Positions 32,008-42,468 are shown, counted from the stretch's first letter. The stretch: DNA of 64,000 nucleotides from Rhizobium sp. EC-SD404 (GCF_902498825.1 NZ_LR701459.1:3023890-3087889); one strand, 5' to 3'. Notes: a model not told the origin generated them from the letters alone. Numbers and translations are program-made.

Positions 32008-32637
32008 TTAGCTCGCCGACTGCATCTCCGCCATCAGCGCATCGTCCTTTTCGTTGGCGCGCTTGTAGGCCGGACGATCGGTCATCCGCGTCGCGTAGTC
32101 CGCGAATTCTGGCCGCTGCTCGAACGTGCCGAACTGGATACCCCAGACGACCTGCGCGCCAACATAGACATCCGCAGCGGTAAATTTCTCGCCAGCGACG
32201 AACGGCCCGCGGGAAAGGGCATTGGCAAGGGTGGTCATCACGGCGTCGAAATTCCCGTACCCGACGAAACCCTGCTTGTCCTCGGGCACCGCCACTTCCA
32301 GGCTCTTGTTCGTGACGGCGGCTTCGAGCGGCCCGGCTGCAAAGAAGAGCCAGCGATAATAGTCCGCCCGGTCGTCCAGCGCCGGCGCCAGACCGGCTTG
32401 CGGAAACGCATCGGCGACATAGGCGCAAATCGCAGCGCATTCGGTGACGATACGATCCCCATGCTTGATGGCGGGTACCTTCCCCATGGAGTTGATGGCG
32501 AGATAGTCTGCGCCCTTCATGGCCGGACCGTAGCCCAGCGCCCGCGTCTCGTAGTCCACGCCGGCTTCTTCGAGCATCCAGCGCGCAATGCGTCCGCGCG
32601 ACATGGGATTGGTGAAAAGAATGAGATCGTCGGTCAT
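32008..32637 (-). CDS. Glutathione S-transferase family protein
   Basis: The 209-residue protein has a thioredoxin-like N-terminal domain (LILFTNPMSRGRIARWMLEEAG, with the Ser in PMSRGR as candidate catalytic residue, then GKVPAIKHGDRIVTECAAICAYVA) and an all-helical C-terminal domain (FTAADVYVGAQVVWG). It would conjugate or bind glutathione in the cytoplasm; the substrate is unknown. It is transcribed divergently from the alpha/beta hydrolase gene at 32752. Confidence 0.9.
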   Translation of the reverse strand: MTDDLILFTNPMSRGRIARWMLEEAGVDYETRALGYGPAMKGADYLAINSMGKVPAIKHGDRIVTECAAICAYVADAFPQAGLAPALDDRADYYRWLFFAAGPLEAAVTNKSLEVAVPEDKQGFVGYGNFDAVMTTLANALSRGPFVAGEKFTAADVYVGAQVVWGIQFGTFEQRPEFADYATRMTDRPAYKRANEKDDALMAEMQSAS

Positions 32638-32660
32638 GGCATAACCTCTTCTGCGATGGA

Positions 32661-32707
32661 GCGAGTGTTAGCTTCTCGCGCTTTGAACCTCAAGCGAGAG
32701 CACTCGC
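32661..32707. repeat. Imperfect dyad between the GST and hydrolase genes
   Basis: GCGAGTG (32661-32667) and CACTCGC (32701-32707) flank a second pair, TCTCGC and GCGAGA. It sits in the 114 bp divergent intergenic region and could be a shared operator or a hairpin. Confidence 0.35.
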
Positions 32708-32751
32708 GACCCTAAGCTGACGATTGCGACCGGAGGACGGCTCGCCTATGC

Positions 32752-33717
32752 ATGGCGGCCATGACCATGAGTTTCGAACAGTCATACTCCATCGACAGTC
32801 CGACTGGCGCCACACTGAGCCTGCGTCGCCAGCCGGCGGACGGCACCGCGCGCGGTATCCTCGTTCTGTCGCATGGCCTCGCGGAACACTCCGCGCGTTA
32901 TGGCGCATTCGCGCGATCGATGGCTGCCACTGGACTTGAAGTCTACGCCCACGATCATCGCGGCCACGGGCAGACCGTCGCTTCCGACGCGCCGATCGGT
33001 CGCTTTGGGGCAAACGACGGGCGGCGCAAGGTCGTGGCCGATGTGATGGCGGTCCGTGCCCATGCGCTTACGAACCATCAGGGGCTGCCGGTGATTCTCT
33101 TCGGGCATTCCATGGGCGGCCTCATTGCGTGGAACAGCGTCATCTCCAACCCGGCTGCTTTCGACGCCGTGGCGGTCTGGAATTCCAATTTCCAGGCGGG
33201 CGCTGCCGGCCGTGCGGCACAGGCGATCCTCGCCATCGAAAAGGCGATGAAGGGTTCCGACGTGCCGAGCGGGATGCTGCCGCGACTGACTTTTGAGGCC
33301 TGGGGCAAGGCGGTGCCGAACCGCCGGACGCTGTTCGACTGGCTGTCACACGATCAGACCGTGGTCGACGCCTATATCGCGGATCCGCTTTGCGGCTTCG
33401 ATGCGTCCGTGTCGCTCTGGCAGGACCTTTTCGGCCTGATCTATCGCGGCGGAAATGCCGCCAACTGGTCGGGGATCGATCGACATCTGCCGATCCATCT
33501 CGTCGGTGGCGCGGAAGATCCCGCGACGAACGGCGGAAAAGCCGTCGATCGGATGGCGGACGATCTCCGCCGGGCCGGCTTTCGCGACGTGACGCTTGCC
33601 CTGCTCTCCGGCTTTCGCCACGAAACGCTGAACGAAATCGGCGCTGCGCAACCGATCGAGGCATTTCAATCTTGGGTCGATCGCGTCCTCGAGCATCGGC
33701 GCCCGCAAGAACAATAA
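32752..33717 (+). CDS. Alpha/beta hydrolase, monoacylglycerol lipase/lysophospholipase type
   Basis: The protein (about 321 residues; starts at 32761 or 32767 are also possible) has the serine-hydrolase fold with LVLSHGLAEHSARY, YAHDHRGHGQT, and the nucleophile elbow GHSMGG (Ser120), the pattern of the Hydrolase_4/monoacylglycerol lipase group. The late RHET should supply the catalytic His. It lacks a signal peptide. The ThDP enzyme gene starts about 10 bp downstream on the same strand, so they probably form an operon. Confidence 0.88.
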   Translation: MAAMTMSFEQSYSIDSPTGATLSLRRQPADGTARGILVLSHGLAEHSARYGAFARSMAATGLEVYAHDHRGHGQTVASDAPIGRFGANDGRRKVVADVMAVRAHALTNHQGLPVILFGHSMGGLIAWNSVISNPAAFDAVAVWNSNFQAGAAGRAAQAILAIEKAMKGSDVPSGMLPRLTFEAWGKAVPNRRTLFDWLSHDQTVVDAYIADPLCGFDASVSLWQDLFGLIYRGGNAANWSGIDRHLPIHLVGGAEDPATNGGKAVDRMADDLRRAGFRDVTLALLSGFRHETLNEIGAAQPIEAFQSWVDRVLEHRRPQEQ

Positions 33718-33727
33718 GAAGGAAGTG

Positions 33728-35386
33728 ATGATGAGAACCGGCGGACAGCTGATTGTCGACGCATTGGTGGCCAATGGCACGAAGCAGCTCTTCTGCGTCC
33801 CGGGCGAGAGCTATCTCGCCGTCCTCGACGCGCTGGTCGATGCCGATATCGGCGTGACCGTCTGCCGCCAGGAAGGCGGCGCAACAATGATGGCCGACGC
33901 CTGGGGCCGCTTGACCGGCGAACCCGGCATTTGCTTCGTGACGCGCGGCCCCGGTGCCACCAACGCCTCCGCCGGCCTCCATATCGCGCGGCAGGATTCC
34001 ACCCCGATGATCCTCTTCATCGGCCAGGTGCAGCGCGAAGCGCGCGAACGCGAAGCCTTCCAGGAAATCGAGTACCGCCGGGCCTTCACCGAATACGCCA
34101 AATGGGTTGGCGAGATCGACGACGCCCGCCGCATTCCTGAATTCGTGACGCGCGCCTTCGCCGTCGCCACATCCGGCCGGCCCGGCCCGGTGGTCCTGAC
34201 GCTTCCGGAAGACGTGCTGCGCGATATCGTGGACGCGCCCGAGCCGAAGCCTTACACGCCCGTCGAGACCTATCCTTCGCCCCACCAGATGGAGGAGGTC
34301 GAGCGGCTGATCACAGAGGCCGAACGCCCCTTCGCCATTCTCGGCGGATCACGCTGGAGCGCCGATGCGGTCAGCCGGTTTGCGAGCTTTGCCGAGCGAC
34401 ATGAACTGCCCGTCGGCTGCTCCTTCCGCCGCCAGGCGCTCTTTGATCACCTGCACCCCTGCTATGCGGGCGATGTCGGCATTGGCATCAACCCAGTCCT
34501 TGCAGAGGCGATCAAGGAGTCCGACCTCGTTCTGCTTCTGGGCGGGCGGTTCTCGGAGATGCCTTCGTCCAACTACACGCTTCTCGAAAGCCCCTACCCG
34601 CGCCAGAAGCTGATCCACGTGCACCCGGATGCCGGCGAGCTTGGCCGAGTCTACCGGCCGGACATCGCGATCAATGCCAGCCCGGCAGCCTTCTGCGCCG
34701 CCCTGCCTTCGACGGCGCACAATCCGGCGCCCGCAGGTGCGGACCGCGCTGCGGCCCTCCACGATGCCTACCGAACCTGGTCCACGCCGCCCACGGAAGG
34801 TCCCGGAAAAGTTCAGATGGGCGCCATCATGAACTGGCTCGAAGAGAACGCGAAGGCCGATACGATCTTCACCAACGGTGCCGGCAACTACGCCACATGG
34901 CTCCATCGCTTCCACCGCTTCCGCGGCTTCGCGACCCAGGCCGCGCCGACTTCGGGATCGATGGGTTACGGCATGCCGGCCGCAGTCGCCGCGAAGCAAC
35001 TCTTCCCCGAACGCGACGTGATCTGCTTTGCCGGAGACGGCTGCTTCCTGATGCATGGCCAGGAATTCGCGACCGCCGTGCGCTACGACCTGCCCGTCAT
35101 CGTGCTCGTCATCAACAACGGCATGTACGGCACGATCCGCATGCACCAAGAGCGTGAATATCCAAGCCGCGTCAGTGCGACGGATCTCACCAACCCCGAT
35201 TTTGCCGATTACGCCCGCGCCTTCGGCGGCCATGGCGAGGTGGTCACCGAAACATCGGAATTCGAAAGTGCCTACGAGCGCGCGAAGGCGAGCGGCAAGC
35301 CCGCCATCATCGAAATCCGCATCGACCCCGAAGCGATCACGCCGACGCGCTCACTGAGCGACATCCGCAACGCGGCCAAAGGATAA
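33728..35386 (+). CDS. Thiamine diphosphate-dependent enzyme, acetolactate synthase-like
   Basis: This 552-residue enzyme has the three-domain layout of the AHAS/POX/oxalyl-CoA decarboxylase group: an N-terminal Pyr domain (GGQLIVDALVANGTKQLFCVPGESYL, with the conserved Glu in CRQEGGATMMADA), a central domain, and the ThDP motif GDGCFLMHGQEFATAVRYDL to VINNGMYG. It is not next to a small AHAS regulatory subunit (ilvN) and differs from typical IlvB, so a catabolic 2-oxoacid or acyloin role is possible. AAGGA precedes ATGs at 33728 and 33731; either may be the start. Confidence 0.85.
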   Translation: MMRTGGQLIVDALVANGTKQLFCVPGESYLAVLDALVDADIGVTVCRQEGGATMMADAWGRLTGEPGICFVTRGPGATNASAGLHIARQDSTPMILFIGQVQREAREREAFQEIEYRRAFTEYAKWVGEIDDARRIPEFVTRAFAVATSGRPGPVVLTLPEDVLRDIVDAPEPKPYTPVETYPSPHQMEEVERLITEAERPFAILGGSRWSADAVSRFASFAERHELPVGCSFRRQALFDHLHPCYAGDVGIGINPVLAEAIKESDLVLLLGGRFSEMPSSNYTLLESPYPRQKLIHVHPDAGELGRVYRPDIAINASPAAFCAALPSTAHNPAPAGADRAAALHDAYRTWSTPPTEGPGKVQMGAIMNWLEENAKADTIFTNGAGNYATWLHRFHRFRGFATQAAPTSGSMGYGMPAAVAAKQLFPERDVICFAGDGCFLMHGQEFATAVRYDLPVIVLVINNGMYGTIRMHQEREYPSRVSATDLTNPDFADYARAFGGHGEVVTETSEFESAYERAKASGKPAIIEIRIDPEAITPTRSLSDIRNAAKG

Positions 35387-35397
35387 GGTCGAATCGG

Positions 35398-36336
35398 TCA
35401 GGGCTTCACAGCGAATGCGATCAGCGTATCGGTGGCGTCGATGCGCGCCAACGCATCGGCGTAGGCCGCGGTCAACGCCGGTGTATCGATGACTGAAAGC
35501 GATGATTTGTGCCCGCCCGGCTTACCCTTTGACAGCCATTGCAGGTGATTCGAGACCGGGTAACGCTGCACACCTTCGACAATGATCTCGGTAAAGCCGG
35601 CATGGCCAATCAGGCGCGCGAGCGAGTGGCGCGTGTGAAGGACAAGGTGCTGGCTCCAGAGCGTGAACCGCCGGTAGGCATGACAATCGAGCTGGTTCAG
35701 CAGGAATTCCGACGCGTGTGGCACCTCCGCGATCAACTGGCCGCCGGGCTTAAGCTTGGCGAACATGCGATCGAGGATAGCCAAAGGATCAGGCAAATGC
35801 TCCAGCACGTGGAAGGAAAAGAGCGTGTCGAGCGACGCATCCGCGATGTCGTCGAGCGAATGAAAGCAGTCGATATCGTCATCACGGAGGGCCTGGGCAT
35901 AGCCTTCCTCAAGCTCTATCCCCGTGACCGAGGCGGCTTTGGATCGGACGGCCCGGAGAAAATCGCCTCGTCCACATCCGAAGTCGGCGATCCGCCGGCC
36001 GACATAGAATGGCTGCAGGGTTTCAACACGGCGCTGGCAGAGGACAGAGCGCTCGTAATCCGGCACGCCGAAAAAGCTAGTATTGGCTTTCTTGAAGCCA
36101 CCGTCTGCATAGGTCTCGTCGCCGACATAGAACCCGTCGATATAGATGACGCCGGAATGGCTGTCGCGGTAAACGGTGAGATCATCGCGATCACGCGTTG
36201 CCGTCGCGAAGACGGTCCGGCTGTCTTCGCTCGCAAGGCCAAGCGCTTCCAAAGTTTCGAAGATCCGGTTCGCCCTCAATTGCGGATGTGCCGGGTCAGT
36301 TCGTAAATCTTCGTCGAGCGCGCGCCGGAGCGGCAA
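35398..36336 (-). CDS. Class I SAM-dependent methyltransferase
   Basis: The 312-residue protein has a methyltransferase core (IADFGCGRGDFLRAV, VTGIELEEGYAQAL, DTLFSFHVLEHLPDPLAIL, LKPGGQLIAEVPHASEF) like Methyltransf_11/23 enzymes that often modify sugars or lipids. An N-terminal 90 residues (including DSHSGVIYIDGFYVGDETY) precede the core. The ATG at 36336 makes the gene overlap the end of the upstream DUF442 gene by 61 bp, which is unusual; a downstream alternative start (for example a TTG near 36260) would remove most of it. Substrate unknown. Confidence 0.8.
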   Translation of the reverse strand: MPLRRALDEDLRTDPAHPQLRANRIFETLEALGLASEDSRTVFATATRDRDDLTVYRDSHSGVIYIDGFYVGDETYADGGFKKANTSFFGVPDYERSVLCQRRVETLQPFYVGRRIADFGCGRGDFLRAVRSKAASVTGIELEEGYAQALRDDDIDCFHSLDDIADASLDTLFSFHVLEHLPDPLAILDRMFAKLKPGGQLIAEVPHASEFLLNQLDCHAYRRFTLWSQHLVLHTRHSLARLIGHAGFTEIIVEGVQRYPVSNHLQWLSKGKPGGHKSSLSVIDTPALTAAYADALARIDATDTLIAFAVKP

Positions 36337-36614
36337 TAGCCGAGCATCGGGCGGGGCATTTCGTCCAGGCAGTCGACGAAGGCGTTGATCTGGTCTTCCG
36401 AAACGCCCTCCGCGCCGAAAGGCACGTGGCGAATCTCAAGGCCGAGCTTTTCGGCTTCGGCCTTCACGGAATCAAATTCCGGCTGGCCCTCCGCTTCGCC
36501 GTCCGGACGATGGCAGACGATGGACTTGAAGCCCATCTCCTTGATCTCCTTGACGTCCTCGACAGCGATCTGGGCTGCGACGGAGTACTCGTCGTTGATC
36601 TGGCGGATGTCCAT
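36276..36614 (-). CDS. DUF442/TIGR01244 phosphatase-like (Blh-type) protein
   Basis: This 112-residue protein starts at the ATG at 36614 (MDIRQINDEYSVAAQIAVED), which has AGAGG 8 bases upstream. It has a dual-specificity-phosphatase/rhodanese-like loop YCRSGARS with CX4R spacing and KSIVCHRPDGEAEGQPEFDSV, the pattern of DUF442 proteins found alone or fused to beta-lactamase-like sulfur dioxygenases. A phosphatase or sulfur-transferase role is plausible; here there is no fused hydrolase. It overlaps the methyltransferase gene. Confidence 0.85.
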   Translation of the reverse strand: MDIRQINDEYSVAAQIAVEDVKEIKEMGFKSIVCHRPDGEAEGQPEFDSVKAEAEKLGLEIRHVPFGAEGVSEDQINAFVDCLDEMPRPMLGYCRSGARSTKIYELTRHIRN

Positions 36615-36766
36615 CGGGCGACCTCTCATTCCTGCAGCGCGAAAGCGCGGCTTGCTCCATGGCGTCAGTGATAAGCGGCCTTCGGGCGCGAAATCAAGCG
36701 ATGGATCGATTGACCAGGCGCAAGATCGCCGCGAAGACTGCAGCGAGGCGCACAAAGGAGACCGAG

Positions 36767-37213
36767 ATGCTGAAGTCCATCCCGACGATGATCGACGCGG
36801 AATTGCTGTGGATCCTGCGCTCGATGGGCCATGGGGACACGCTCGTCATTTGCGATGCAAACTTTCCGGCGACATCGGTGGCGCTGCATACGGTGACGAA
36901 GAAGATCGTCCGGCTCGCAGGCGTCGACACCACGGAATTTGCCGACGCGCTCTTCAAGCTCTTCCCGCTCGACAGCTTCGTCGATCATCCGATCGCCCAC
37001 ATGCAGGTCGTCGGCAGACCCGATGAACGCCTGCCTATCCATGAGGAATTCAAGGCAGCCGCAGACCGCGCGGAGGCCGGCGACATCGGCATGACGTCGA
37101 CCGAACGTCATGCGTTCTACGATGCGGCCCGAAAAGCCTATGCCGTCGTGCAAACAAGCGAAGAACGGCCCTATGGCTGCTTCATCGTCACCAAGGGCGT
37201 GATCTTCGACTAG
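36767..37213 (+). CDS. RbsD/FucU family sugar mutarotase
   Basis: This 148-residue protein resembles FucU, which interconverts alpha and beta L-fucose, or RbsD (ribose pyranase). Typical features are MLKSIPTMIDAELLWILRSMGHGDTLVICDANFPA and the C-terminal ERPYGCFIVTKGVI, with conserved His and Asp in GHGD and DAN. AAGGAG lies 6 bases before the ATG. It stands alone without sugar transporter or kinase genes, so its sugar is uncertain. It ends 9 bp from the betA stop on the opposite strand. Confidence 0.88.
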   Translation: MLKSIPTMIDAELLWILRSMGHGDTLVICDANFPATSVALHTVTKKIVRLAGVDTTEFADALFKLFPLDSFVDHPIAHMQVVGRPDERLPIHEEFKAAADRAEAGDIGMTSTERHAFYDAARKAYAVVQTSEERPYGCFIVTKGVIFD

Positions 37214-37222
37214 CCCAACGCT

Positions 37223-38905
37223 TCAGCGGTCACTGGTTTCCCAGCGTGGATTGATCCAGGGCTCGGCATTTTCCGGTGCGAGCGGCTGGCGGCCGAGAAT
37301 GTGGTCCGCAGCCTTTTCACCGACCATGATCGACGGGCCGTTCAGATTGCCGTTGGTGATCTGCGGGAAGATCGAGCTGTCGGCCACGCGCAGACCGTCG
37401 ACACCGATGACACGGCATTCGGGATCCACCACCGCCATCAGATCGTCCGCGCGGCCGATGCGGCACGTTCCGCAAGGGTGATAGGCACTCTCCGCATGGT
37501 CGCGAATGAAGCCGTCGAGATCGGCATCCGACTGAAGGTCGACGCCGGGCTGAATTTCCTTGCCGGCGTGATCGGCAAAGGCCGGCTGCCCGAAAATCTC
37601 CCGCGTCAGGCGGATACAGTGCCGGAAGTCCGCCCAGTCCTTCTCATGGCTCATATAGTTGAAGCGGATCACCGGCTTGTCCTTGGCCTCGCTGCTGCGC
37701 AACGTCACCGAACCGCGCGAAGGCGAGCGCATCGGCCCGACATGAGCCTGGAAGCCGTGGCCTTCGGCGGCTGCCTTGCCATCGTAGCGCACCGCCATGG
37801 GCAGGAAGTGGTACTGGATATCGGGATACTGGACGCCGGGAGCCGAACGCAGGAAGGCAGCACTCTCGAACTGGTTCGATGCTCCGAGGCCCGACTTGAA
37901 CAGCAGCCATTGAAGGCCGACGAGGCCCTTTCCGATCAGATTGTAGTGCTTGTAGAGCGTGATCGGCTGCAGTGATGCATACTGGATGTAGAGCTCCAGA
38001 TGATCCTGCAGATTGGCGCCGACGCCCGGACGATCGGCGATCGGCGCGATGCCGTGCTCGGCAAGATGCGCGGCCGGACCGATGCCGGAGAGCATCAGGA
38101 GCTTCGGTGAATTGATCGACGAAGCGGCGATGATCACTTCGCGCCGCGCCTTCACGATTTCGATGGCGCCGCCGCGTTCGATCTCGACGCCGGTCGCCCT
38201 GCCATTCTCGATGATGACGCGACGGGCGAAACAGCGGACGATCTCGGTATTCTTTTTCTTCAGCGCCGGACGCAGATAGGCATTCGCCGTGGACCAACGG
38301 CGGCCTTTCCAGACCGTCTGCTCCATCGGGCCGAAGCCCTCCTGCTTTTCGCCATTATAGTCGTCCGTCGTCTCGAAGCCGGCCTGCTTTCCGGCCTCCA
38401 CGAAGGCACGGTAGAGCGGGTTCTTGCGCGGGCCGCGGGTGATGTGCATCGGGCCGGAGCGGCCCCGCCAGGACGGATCGCCTGAACCGGCATCTGCGAA
38501 GGGCCCGCCGGCGTGCCAGTGCTCCATGCGCTTGAAGTAGGGCAGCACGTCCGTGTAGGACCAGCCTTGCGCGCCGAGTTCCGCCCAGGCGTCGAAATCG
38601 CGCGCATGACCGCGCACATAGACCATGCCGTTGATGGAGGACGAGCCGCCGATAACCTTGCCGCGCGGCGTTGCGAGCCTGCGATTGCCCAGATGCGGCT
38701 CCGGCTCGCTTTCAAAGCCCCAGTCGTAGATGCCCATGTTCATGGGATAGGACAGTGCTGCCGGCATCTGGATGAACGGGCCCATGTCCGTTCCACCAAA
38801 TTCCAGCACGAGCACGGAATGGCGCCCGTCCTCGGCCAGCCGATAGGCGGTGGCGGCACCGGCCGAGCCGGAACCGATGACGACGAAATCCGCTTCCATG
38901 GTCAT
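37223..38905 (-). CDS. betA: Choline dehydrogenase BetA
   Basis: BetA is the FAD-dependent GMC oxidoreductase that oxidises choline to betaine aldehyde at the membrane. I use the ATG at 38905 ([25 protein letters not shown]), 13 bp after the betB stop, giving 560 residues (E. coli 556). The FAD loop [40 protein letters not shown] and HPCGTCRIG near the C-terminus fit BetA. It is the last gene of betI-betC-betB-betA, the usual rhizobial order. Confidence 0.96.
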   Translation of the reverse strand: MTMEADFVVIGSGSAGAATAYRLAEDGRHSVLVLEFGGTDMGPFIQMPAALSYPMNMGIYDWGFESEPEPHLGNRRLATPRGKVIGGSSSINGMVYVRGHARDFDAWAELGAQGWSYTDVLPYFKRMEHWHAGGPFADAGSGDPSWRGRSGPMHITRGPRKNPLYRAFVEAGKQAGFETTDDYNGEKQEGFGPMEQTVWKGRRWSTANAYLRPALKKKNTEIVRCFARRVIIENGRATGVEIERGGAIEIVKARREVIIAASSINSPKLLMLSGIGPAAHLAEHGIAPIADRPGVGANLQDHLELYIQYASLQPITLYKHYNLIGKGLVGLQWLLFKSGLGASNQFESAAFLRSAPGVQYPDIQYHFLPMAVRYDGKAAAEGHGFQAHVGPMRSPSRGSVTLRSSEAKDKPVIRFNYMSHEKDWADFRHCIRLTREIFGQPAFADHAGKEIQPGVDLQSDADLDGFIRDHAESAYHPCGTCRIGRADDLMAVVDPECRVIGVDGLRVADSSIFPQITNGNLNGPSIMVGEKAADHILGRQPLAPENAEPWINPRWETSDR

Positions 38906-38918
38906 GAGCGCAGCCCTG

Positions 38919-40382
38919 TCAGTACGGTGCGTCCTGCGGGCCGAGGCCCACATAGACGCTCTTGATCTGGGTGTAGTGCTCCAGCGCGGCACGACCGTTC
39001 TCGCGACCGACGCCGGACATCTTCATGCCGCCAAAGGGCATTTCCACCGGCGTCAGATTGTAAGCGTTGATCCAGCACGTTCCGGCATCGATACGGCCGA
39101 TGACGCGGTGGCCGCGGGTGAGATCGGCCGTGTAGACCGCGGCCGAGAGCCCGAACTCTGTGCCGTTGGCACGGGCGACAACCTCGTCCTCTTCCTCGAA
39201 ATCCAGAACGCACATGACCGGCCCGAAGATTTCCTCGCGCGCGATCGTCATGTCGTCGGTCACGTCGGCAAAAATGGTCGGCGCGATGAAGGCGCCGTCC
39301 TCAAGCCCTTTGGGCGAAACCCTTTCGCCGCCTGCGATCAGGCGCGCGCCTTCTGCCTTGCCCTTCTCGATATAGGCTTCCACCTTCGCGCGCTGGGCGT
39401 GCGAGACGAGCGGCCCCATCTGGGTCTCCTCGTTTCGCGGATCGCCGAGCACGATCGAAGCGGTGCGTTCGGCAAGACGGCTCAGGAATCGATCCTTGAT
39501 CGAGCGATGGACGAAGACGCGGGTGCCGTTCGAGCAGATCTGCCCGGTCGAATAGAAGTTGCCGAGCATGGCGCCGCTGATGGCATTTTCGATATCGGCG
39601 TCGGCGAAAACGATGATCGGCGACTTTCCGCCCAGTTCCATCGTCACGTGCTTGATCCTGGCAGCCGCGGCTGCGTAGACCTTCGACCCCGTCGGCACCG
39701 ATCCCGTCAGCGACACCTTGTCGACCGCGGGATGGGACACGAGCTTGGCCCCCACTGCGCCCAGGCCCTGCACGACGTTGAACAGACCTTTCGGCGCACC
39801 GGCTTCGATGAAGATTTCCGCGATCTTCAGCGCGCAAAGCGGCGTCATCTCTGAAGGCTTGAAGATCATGGCATTGCCGCCGGCCAGCGCCGGAGCGGCC
39901 TTCCAGCATGCGATCTGCGTTGGGTAGTTCCAGGCGCCGATCCCGACACATAGGCCGAGCGGATCGCGCCGCGTATAGGCGAAATCGCGCCCGAGCGGGA
40001 TCGTCTCGCCATTGAGGGTGGCGGCGAGCCCGCCGAAGAATTCCAGGCAATCGGCTCCCGAGGACGCGTCGGCGACGGTGGTCTCCTGAATCGGCTTGCC
40101 GGTATCCAGCGTCTCAAGTTCCGACAATTCGCGATTGCGAGCGCGGATGATATCGGCGGCCCGCCGCAGTACGCGTCCACGCTCCACGGGCGCGAGTGCC
40201 GCCCATTCCTTCTGGGCGCGCCGACCCGACGCGACAGCCTCCTCGATGATCGCATCGGTCGCGGCATGCAGCTTGGCGATTACCTCGCCGGTCGCCGAAA
40301 AGACGCTTTCGAAAGCGTCGCCTGCCGTATCCTCGACATAGCGTCCGTCAACGAAATGGGATGCTTGGGGTTGGGCGCGCAT
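38919..40382 (-). CDS. betB: Betaine aldehyde dehydrogenase BetB
   Basis: BetB oxidises betaine aldehyde to glycine betaine with NAD(P)+. The 487-residue ALDH has the catalytic Glu249 in [10 protein letters not shown] and nucleophile Cys283 in [10 protein letters not shown], with [20 protein letters not shown] in the cofactor domain. The start overlaps the betC stop by one base (TAATG). Position between betC and betA makes the substrate call firm. Confidence 0.96.
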   Translation of the reverse strand: MRAQPQASHFVDGRYVEDTAGDAFESVFSATGEVIAKLHAATDAIIEEAVASGRRAQKEWAALAPVERGRVLRRAADIIRARNRELSELETLDTGKPIQETTVADASSGADCLEFFGGLAATLNGETIPLGRDFAYTRRDPLGLCVGIGAWNYPTQIACWKAAPALAGGNAMIFKPSEMTPLCALKIAEIFIEAGAPKGLFNVVQGLGAVGAKLVSHPAVDKVSLTGSVPTGSKVYAAAAARIKHVTMELGGKSPIIVFADADIENAISGAMLGNFYSTGQICSNGTRVFVHRSIKDRFLSRLAERTASIVLGDPRNEETQMGPLVSHAQRAKVEAYIEKGKAEGARLIAGGERVSPKGLEDGAFIAPTIFADVTDDMTIAREEIFGPVMCVLDFEEEDEVVARANGTEFGLSAAVYTADLTRGHRVIGRIDAGTCWINAYNLTPVEMPFGGMKMSGVGRENGRAALEHYTQIKSVYVGLGPQDAPY

Positions 40383-41887
40383 TAATCACCTCGGGGAAAG
40401 CGGTTGTCGTGTTCGACGACGTTCAGGTCCATGTGGTTGCGCATGTAGCGCTCGGATGCCTTGCGCAATGGCTGGTAATCCCAGGGATAGTAGCTGCCGT
40501 TGCGAAGCGCCTCGTAGACGACCCAGCGCCGCGCCTGGCTTTGGCGCACGGATGCATCGAAGGCAGCCAGATCCCACTTGGCGGCGACCACCTCGGCAAG
40601 CCGCGCGGCCGTCTCTGCATGGACGGGATCGGCAGCGAGATTGCTGAGTTCGTGCGGGTCGTTCTCAAGGTCGAAGAGTTGCGGCGGATCGGCTTGGCAA
40701 TGCACGTATTTCCACTGGCCATCCCGGATCGCGACAAGCGGCGCGATGGACGCTTCCGCCGCATACTCCATCGGCACCGGGCGAGAGCGTTTGGTTCCTG
40801 CCGCGACGGGCACGAGGCTTTCGCCGTCGGTCCACGGCATGATGTCGTCCAGCGATATCCCGGCAAGGTCGGCCAGCGTCGGCGTGACGTCGAGCGTCGA
40901 GACGGGCTCTTCAACGAGGCCAGCCGTCAGACCGGGCGCCGCGATCATCAGAGGCACGCGCGCCGAGCCCTCGAAGAAGTTCATCTTGTACCAGAGCCCG
41001 CGCTCGCCGAGCATGTCGCCGTGGTCCGAAACGAAGACGACGATCGCTTCCTGGCGCGTGGCCTCCAGCGCATCGAGCAGCGCCCCGATCTTTTCGTCGA
41101 GATAGGAGAGGTTGGCAAAATAGGCCTGCCGCGACCGGGCGATGTCCGTCTCGGTAATCGCATAGGACCGCCAGTCATTGGCATCGAAGATGCGCTTGGA
41201 GTGCGGGTCATGCGCCTCGTAGGGCATGGCCGGCACGTCCGGCTGCAGATGCTGGCAGTCCTCGTAGAGATCGAAGAAGCGCTTGCGCGCGACGTAGGGG
41301 TCGTGCGGATGCGTGAAGCTCACCGTCAGGTGCCAAGGCCGATCGTCCTTGCCACGCCCGAGATCGTAGATCTTGGCAAGCGCGTGATGGGCGACCTCGT
41401 CGTCATATTCGAGCTGGTTGGTGATCTCGGCCACACCCGCCCCAGTGACCGACGCCATGTTGTGGTACCACCAGTCGATCCGCTCACCGGGCTTGCGGTA
41501 ATCCGGCGTCCAGCCGAAATCGGCCGGATAGATGTCCGTCGTCAGCCTTTCCTCAAATCCATGCAGCTGATCCGGGCCAACGAAGTGCATCTTGCCCGAA
41601 AGACACGTCTGGTAGCCGGCGCGACGCAAATGATGCGCAAATGTCGGGATGTCGGAGGCGAACTCGGCCGCATTGTCGTAGACGCGGGTGCGGCTCGGCA
41701 GCTGGCCGGACATGAAGCTTGCTCGACCGGGCGCACAGAGCGGCGAGGCCGTATAGGCATTGCGAAAGCGCGCGGAGCGCGCGGCAAGCCGCTTCAGATT
41801 CGGCACGTGCAGCCAATCCGCCGGTCCGTCCGGGAAGAGCGTCCCGTTCAGCTGATCGACCATGATGGTGAGAATGTTCGGCCTCAT
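40382..41887 (-). CDS. betC: Choline-sulfatase BetC
   Basis: BetC hydrolyses choline-O-sulfate to choline and sulfate, feeding BetA. The 501-residue type I sulfatase has the formylglycine motif [14 protein letters not shown] with Cys51 as the residue to be converted, the metal site VDQL near residue 10, [15 protein letters not shown], and a C-terminal region ([17 protein letters not shown]) characteristic of choline sulfatases. It overlaps betI by 4 bp (ATGA) and betB by 1 bp. Confidence 0.96.
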   Translation of the reverse strand: MRPNILTIMVDQLNGTLFPDGPADWLHVPNLKRLAARSARFRNAYTASPLCAPGRASFMSGQLPSRTRVYDNAAEFASDIPTFAHHLRRAGYQTCLSGKMHFVGPDQLHGFEERLTTDIYPADFGWTPDYRKPGERIDWWYHNMASVTGAGVAEITNQLEYDDEVAHHALAKIYDLGRGKDDRPWHLTVSFTHPHDPYVARKRFFDLYEDCQHLQPDVPAMPYEAHDPHSKRIFDANDWRSYAITETDIARSRQAYFANLSYLDEKIGALLDALEATRQEAIVVFVSDHGDMLGERGLWYKMNFFEGSARVPLMIAAPGLTAGLVEEPVSTLDVTPTLADLAGISLDDIMPWTDGESLVPVAAGTKRSRPVPMEYAAEASIAPLVAIRDGQWKYVHCQADPPQLFDLENDPHELSNLAADPVHAETAARLAEVVAAKWDLAAFDASVRQSQARRWVVYEALRNGSYYPWDYQPLRKASERYMRNHMDLNVVEHDNRFPRGD

Positions 41888-42468
41888 CGGGCGCGCTCCG
41901 CGATCAGAAGGTTGTCGATGAAGTTCTCCACAAGACGGATGGCGTCCTTCGGCGATGCCGGACCTGGCTTGAGCGACTGGCGAATGTAGAGACCATCGAT
42001 CAAAGCGCCGATCATTTCGGCCGTGTCTTCAGGGCGTTGGCTGAGTTGCCTCAGCGCATGCAGGAGATTGCTCCGCAGGCGACGGGTATAGACGTTCAGG
42101 AGCGTGTAGGCCTCCGACGACTTTCGGGTCTCCGCGTAAAAGGCGAGCCAGGTTGCGACAGTCGCGTCGCTGAACTGTTCGACGCCGAAGCTCGCTTCGA
42201 CGATTGCGCTCAGCCTTTCGCGCGGGGTCTGCCCAGCCCGCATTCGCCCCTTGGCGACCACGTTGAACTCCCGCAAAAGATGACGCATCGTCTCGATCAG
42301 GATCTGCTGCTTGTTGCCGAAATAATGATGCGCAAGTGCGGCCGACACACCTGCCCGCTTGGCGATCTGGCCCACAGTCACGTCGAGGCCGCCCTTCGCC
42401 CCGATTTCGGCGATGGCAGCGTCGATCAACGCGCGGCGGCGGATCGGCTCCATTCCCAATTTCGGCAT
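41884..42468 (-). CDS. betI: Transcriptional repressor BetI
   Basis: BetI is the TetR-family repressor that releases its operator when choline is present. I take the ATG at 42468 (MPKLGMEPIRRRALIDAAIAEIGAKG), with GGAG 6 bases upstream, giving 194 residues (E. coli 195). The helix-turn-helix (DVTVGQIAKRAGVSAALAHHYFGNKQQIL) and the ligand domain (VATWLAFYAETRKSSEAYTLLNVY) match BetI. A clear BetI box lies about 50 bp upstream, in the gap shared with choX. Confidence 0.95.
   Translation of the reverse strand: MPKLGMEPIRRRALIDAAIAEIGAKGGLDVTVGQIAKRAGVSAALAHHYFGNKQQILIETMRHLLREFNVVAKGRMRAGQTPRERLSAIVEASFGVEQFSDATVATWLAFYAETRKSSEAYTLLNVYTRRLRSNLLHALRQLSQRPEDTAEMIGALIDGLYIRQSLKPGPASPKDAIRLVENFIDNLLIAERAR

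Noticed and set aside
33140..34285. 381-codon minus-strand frame opposite the hydrolase and ThDP genes
   Set aside because: Antisense shadow of two well-supported genes; no recognisable domain and arginine-rich composition.
40361..41989. 542-codon plus-strand frame opposite betC
   Set aside because: Antisense to betC, which has clear catalytic motifs; the frame is open because of GC-rich codon use.
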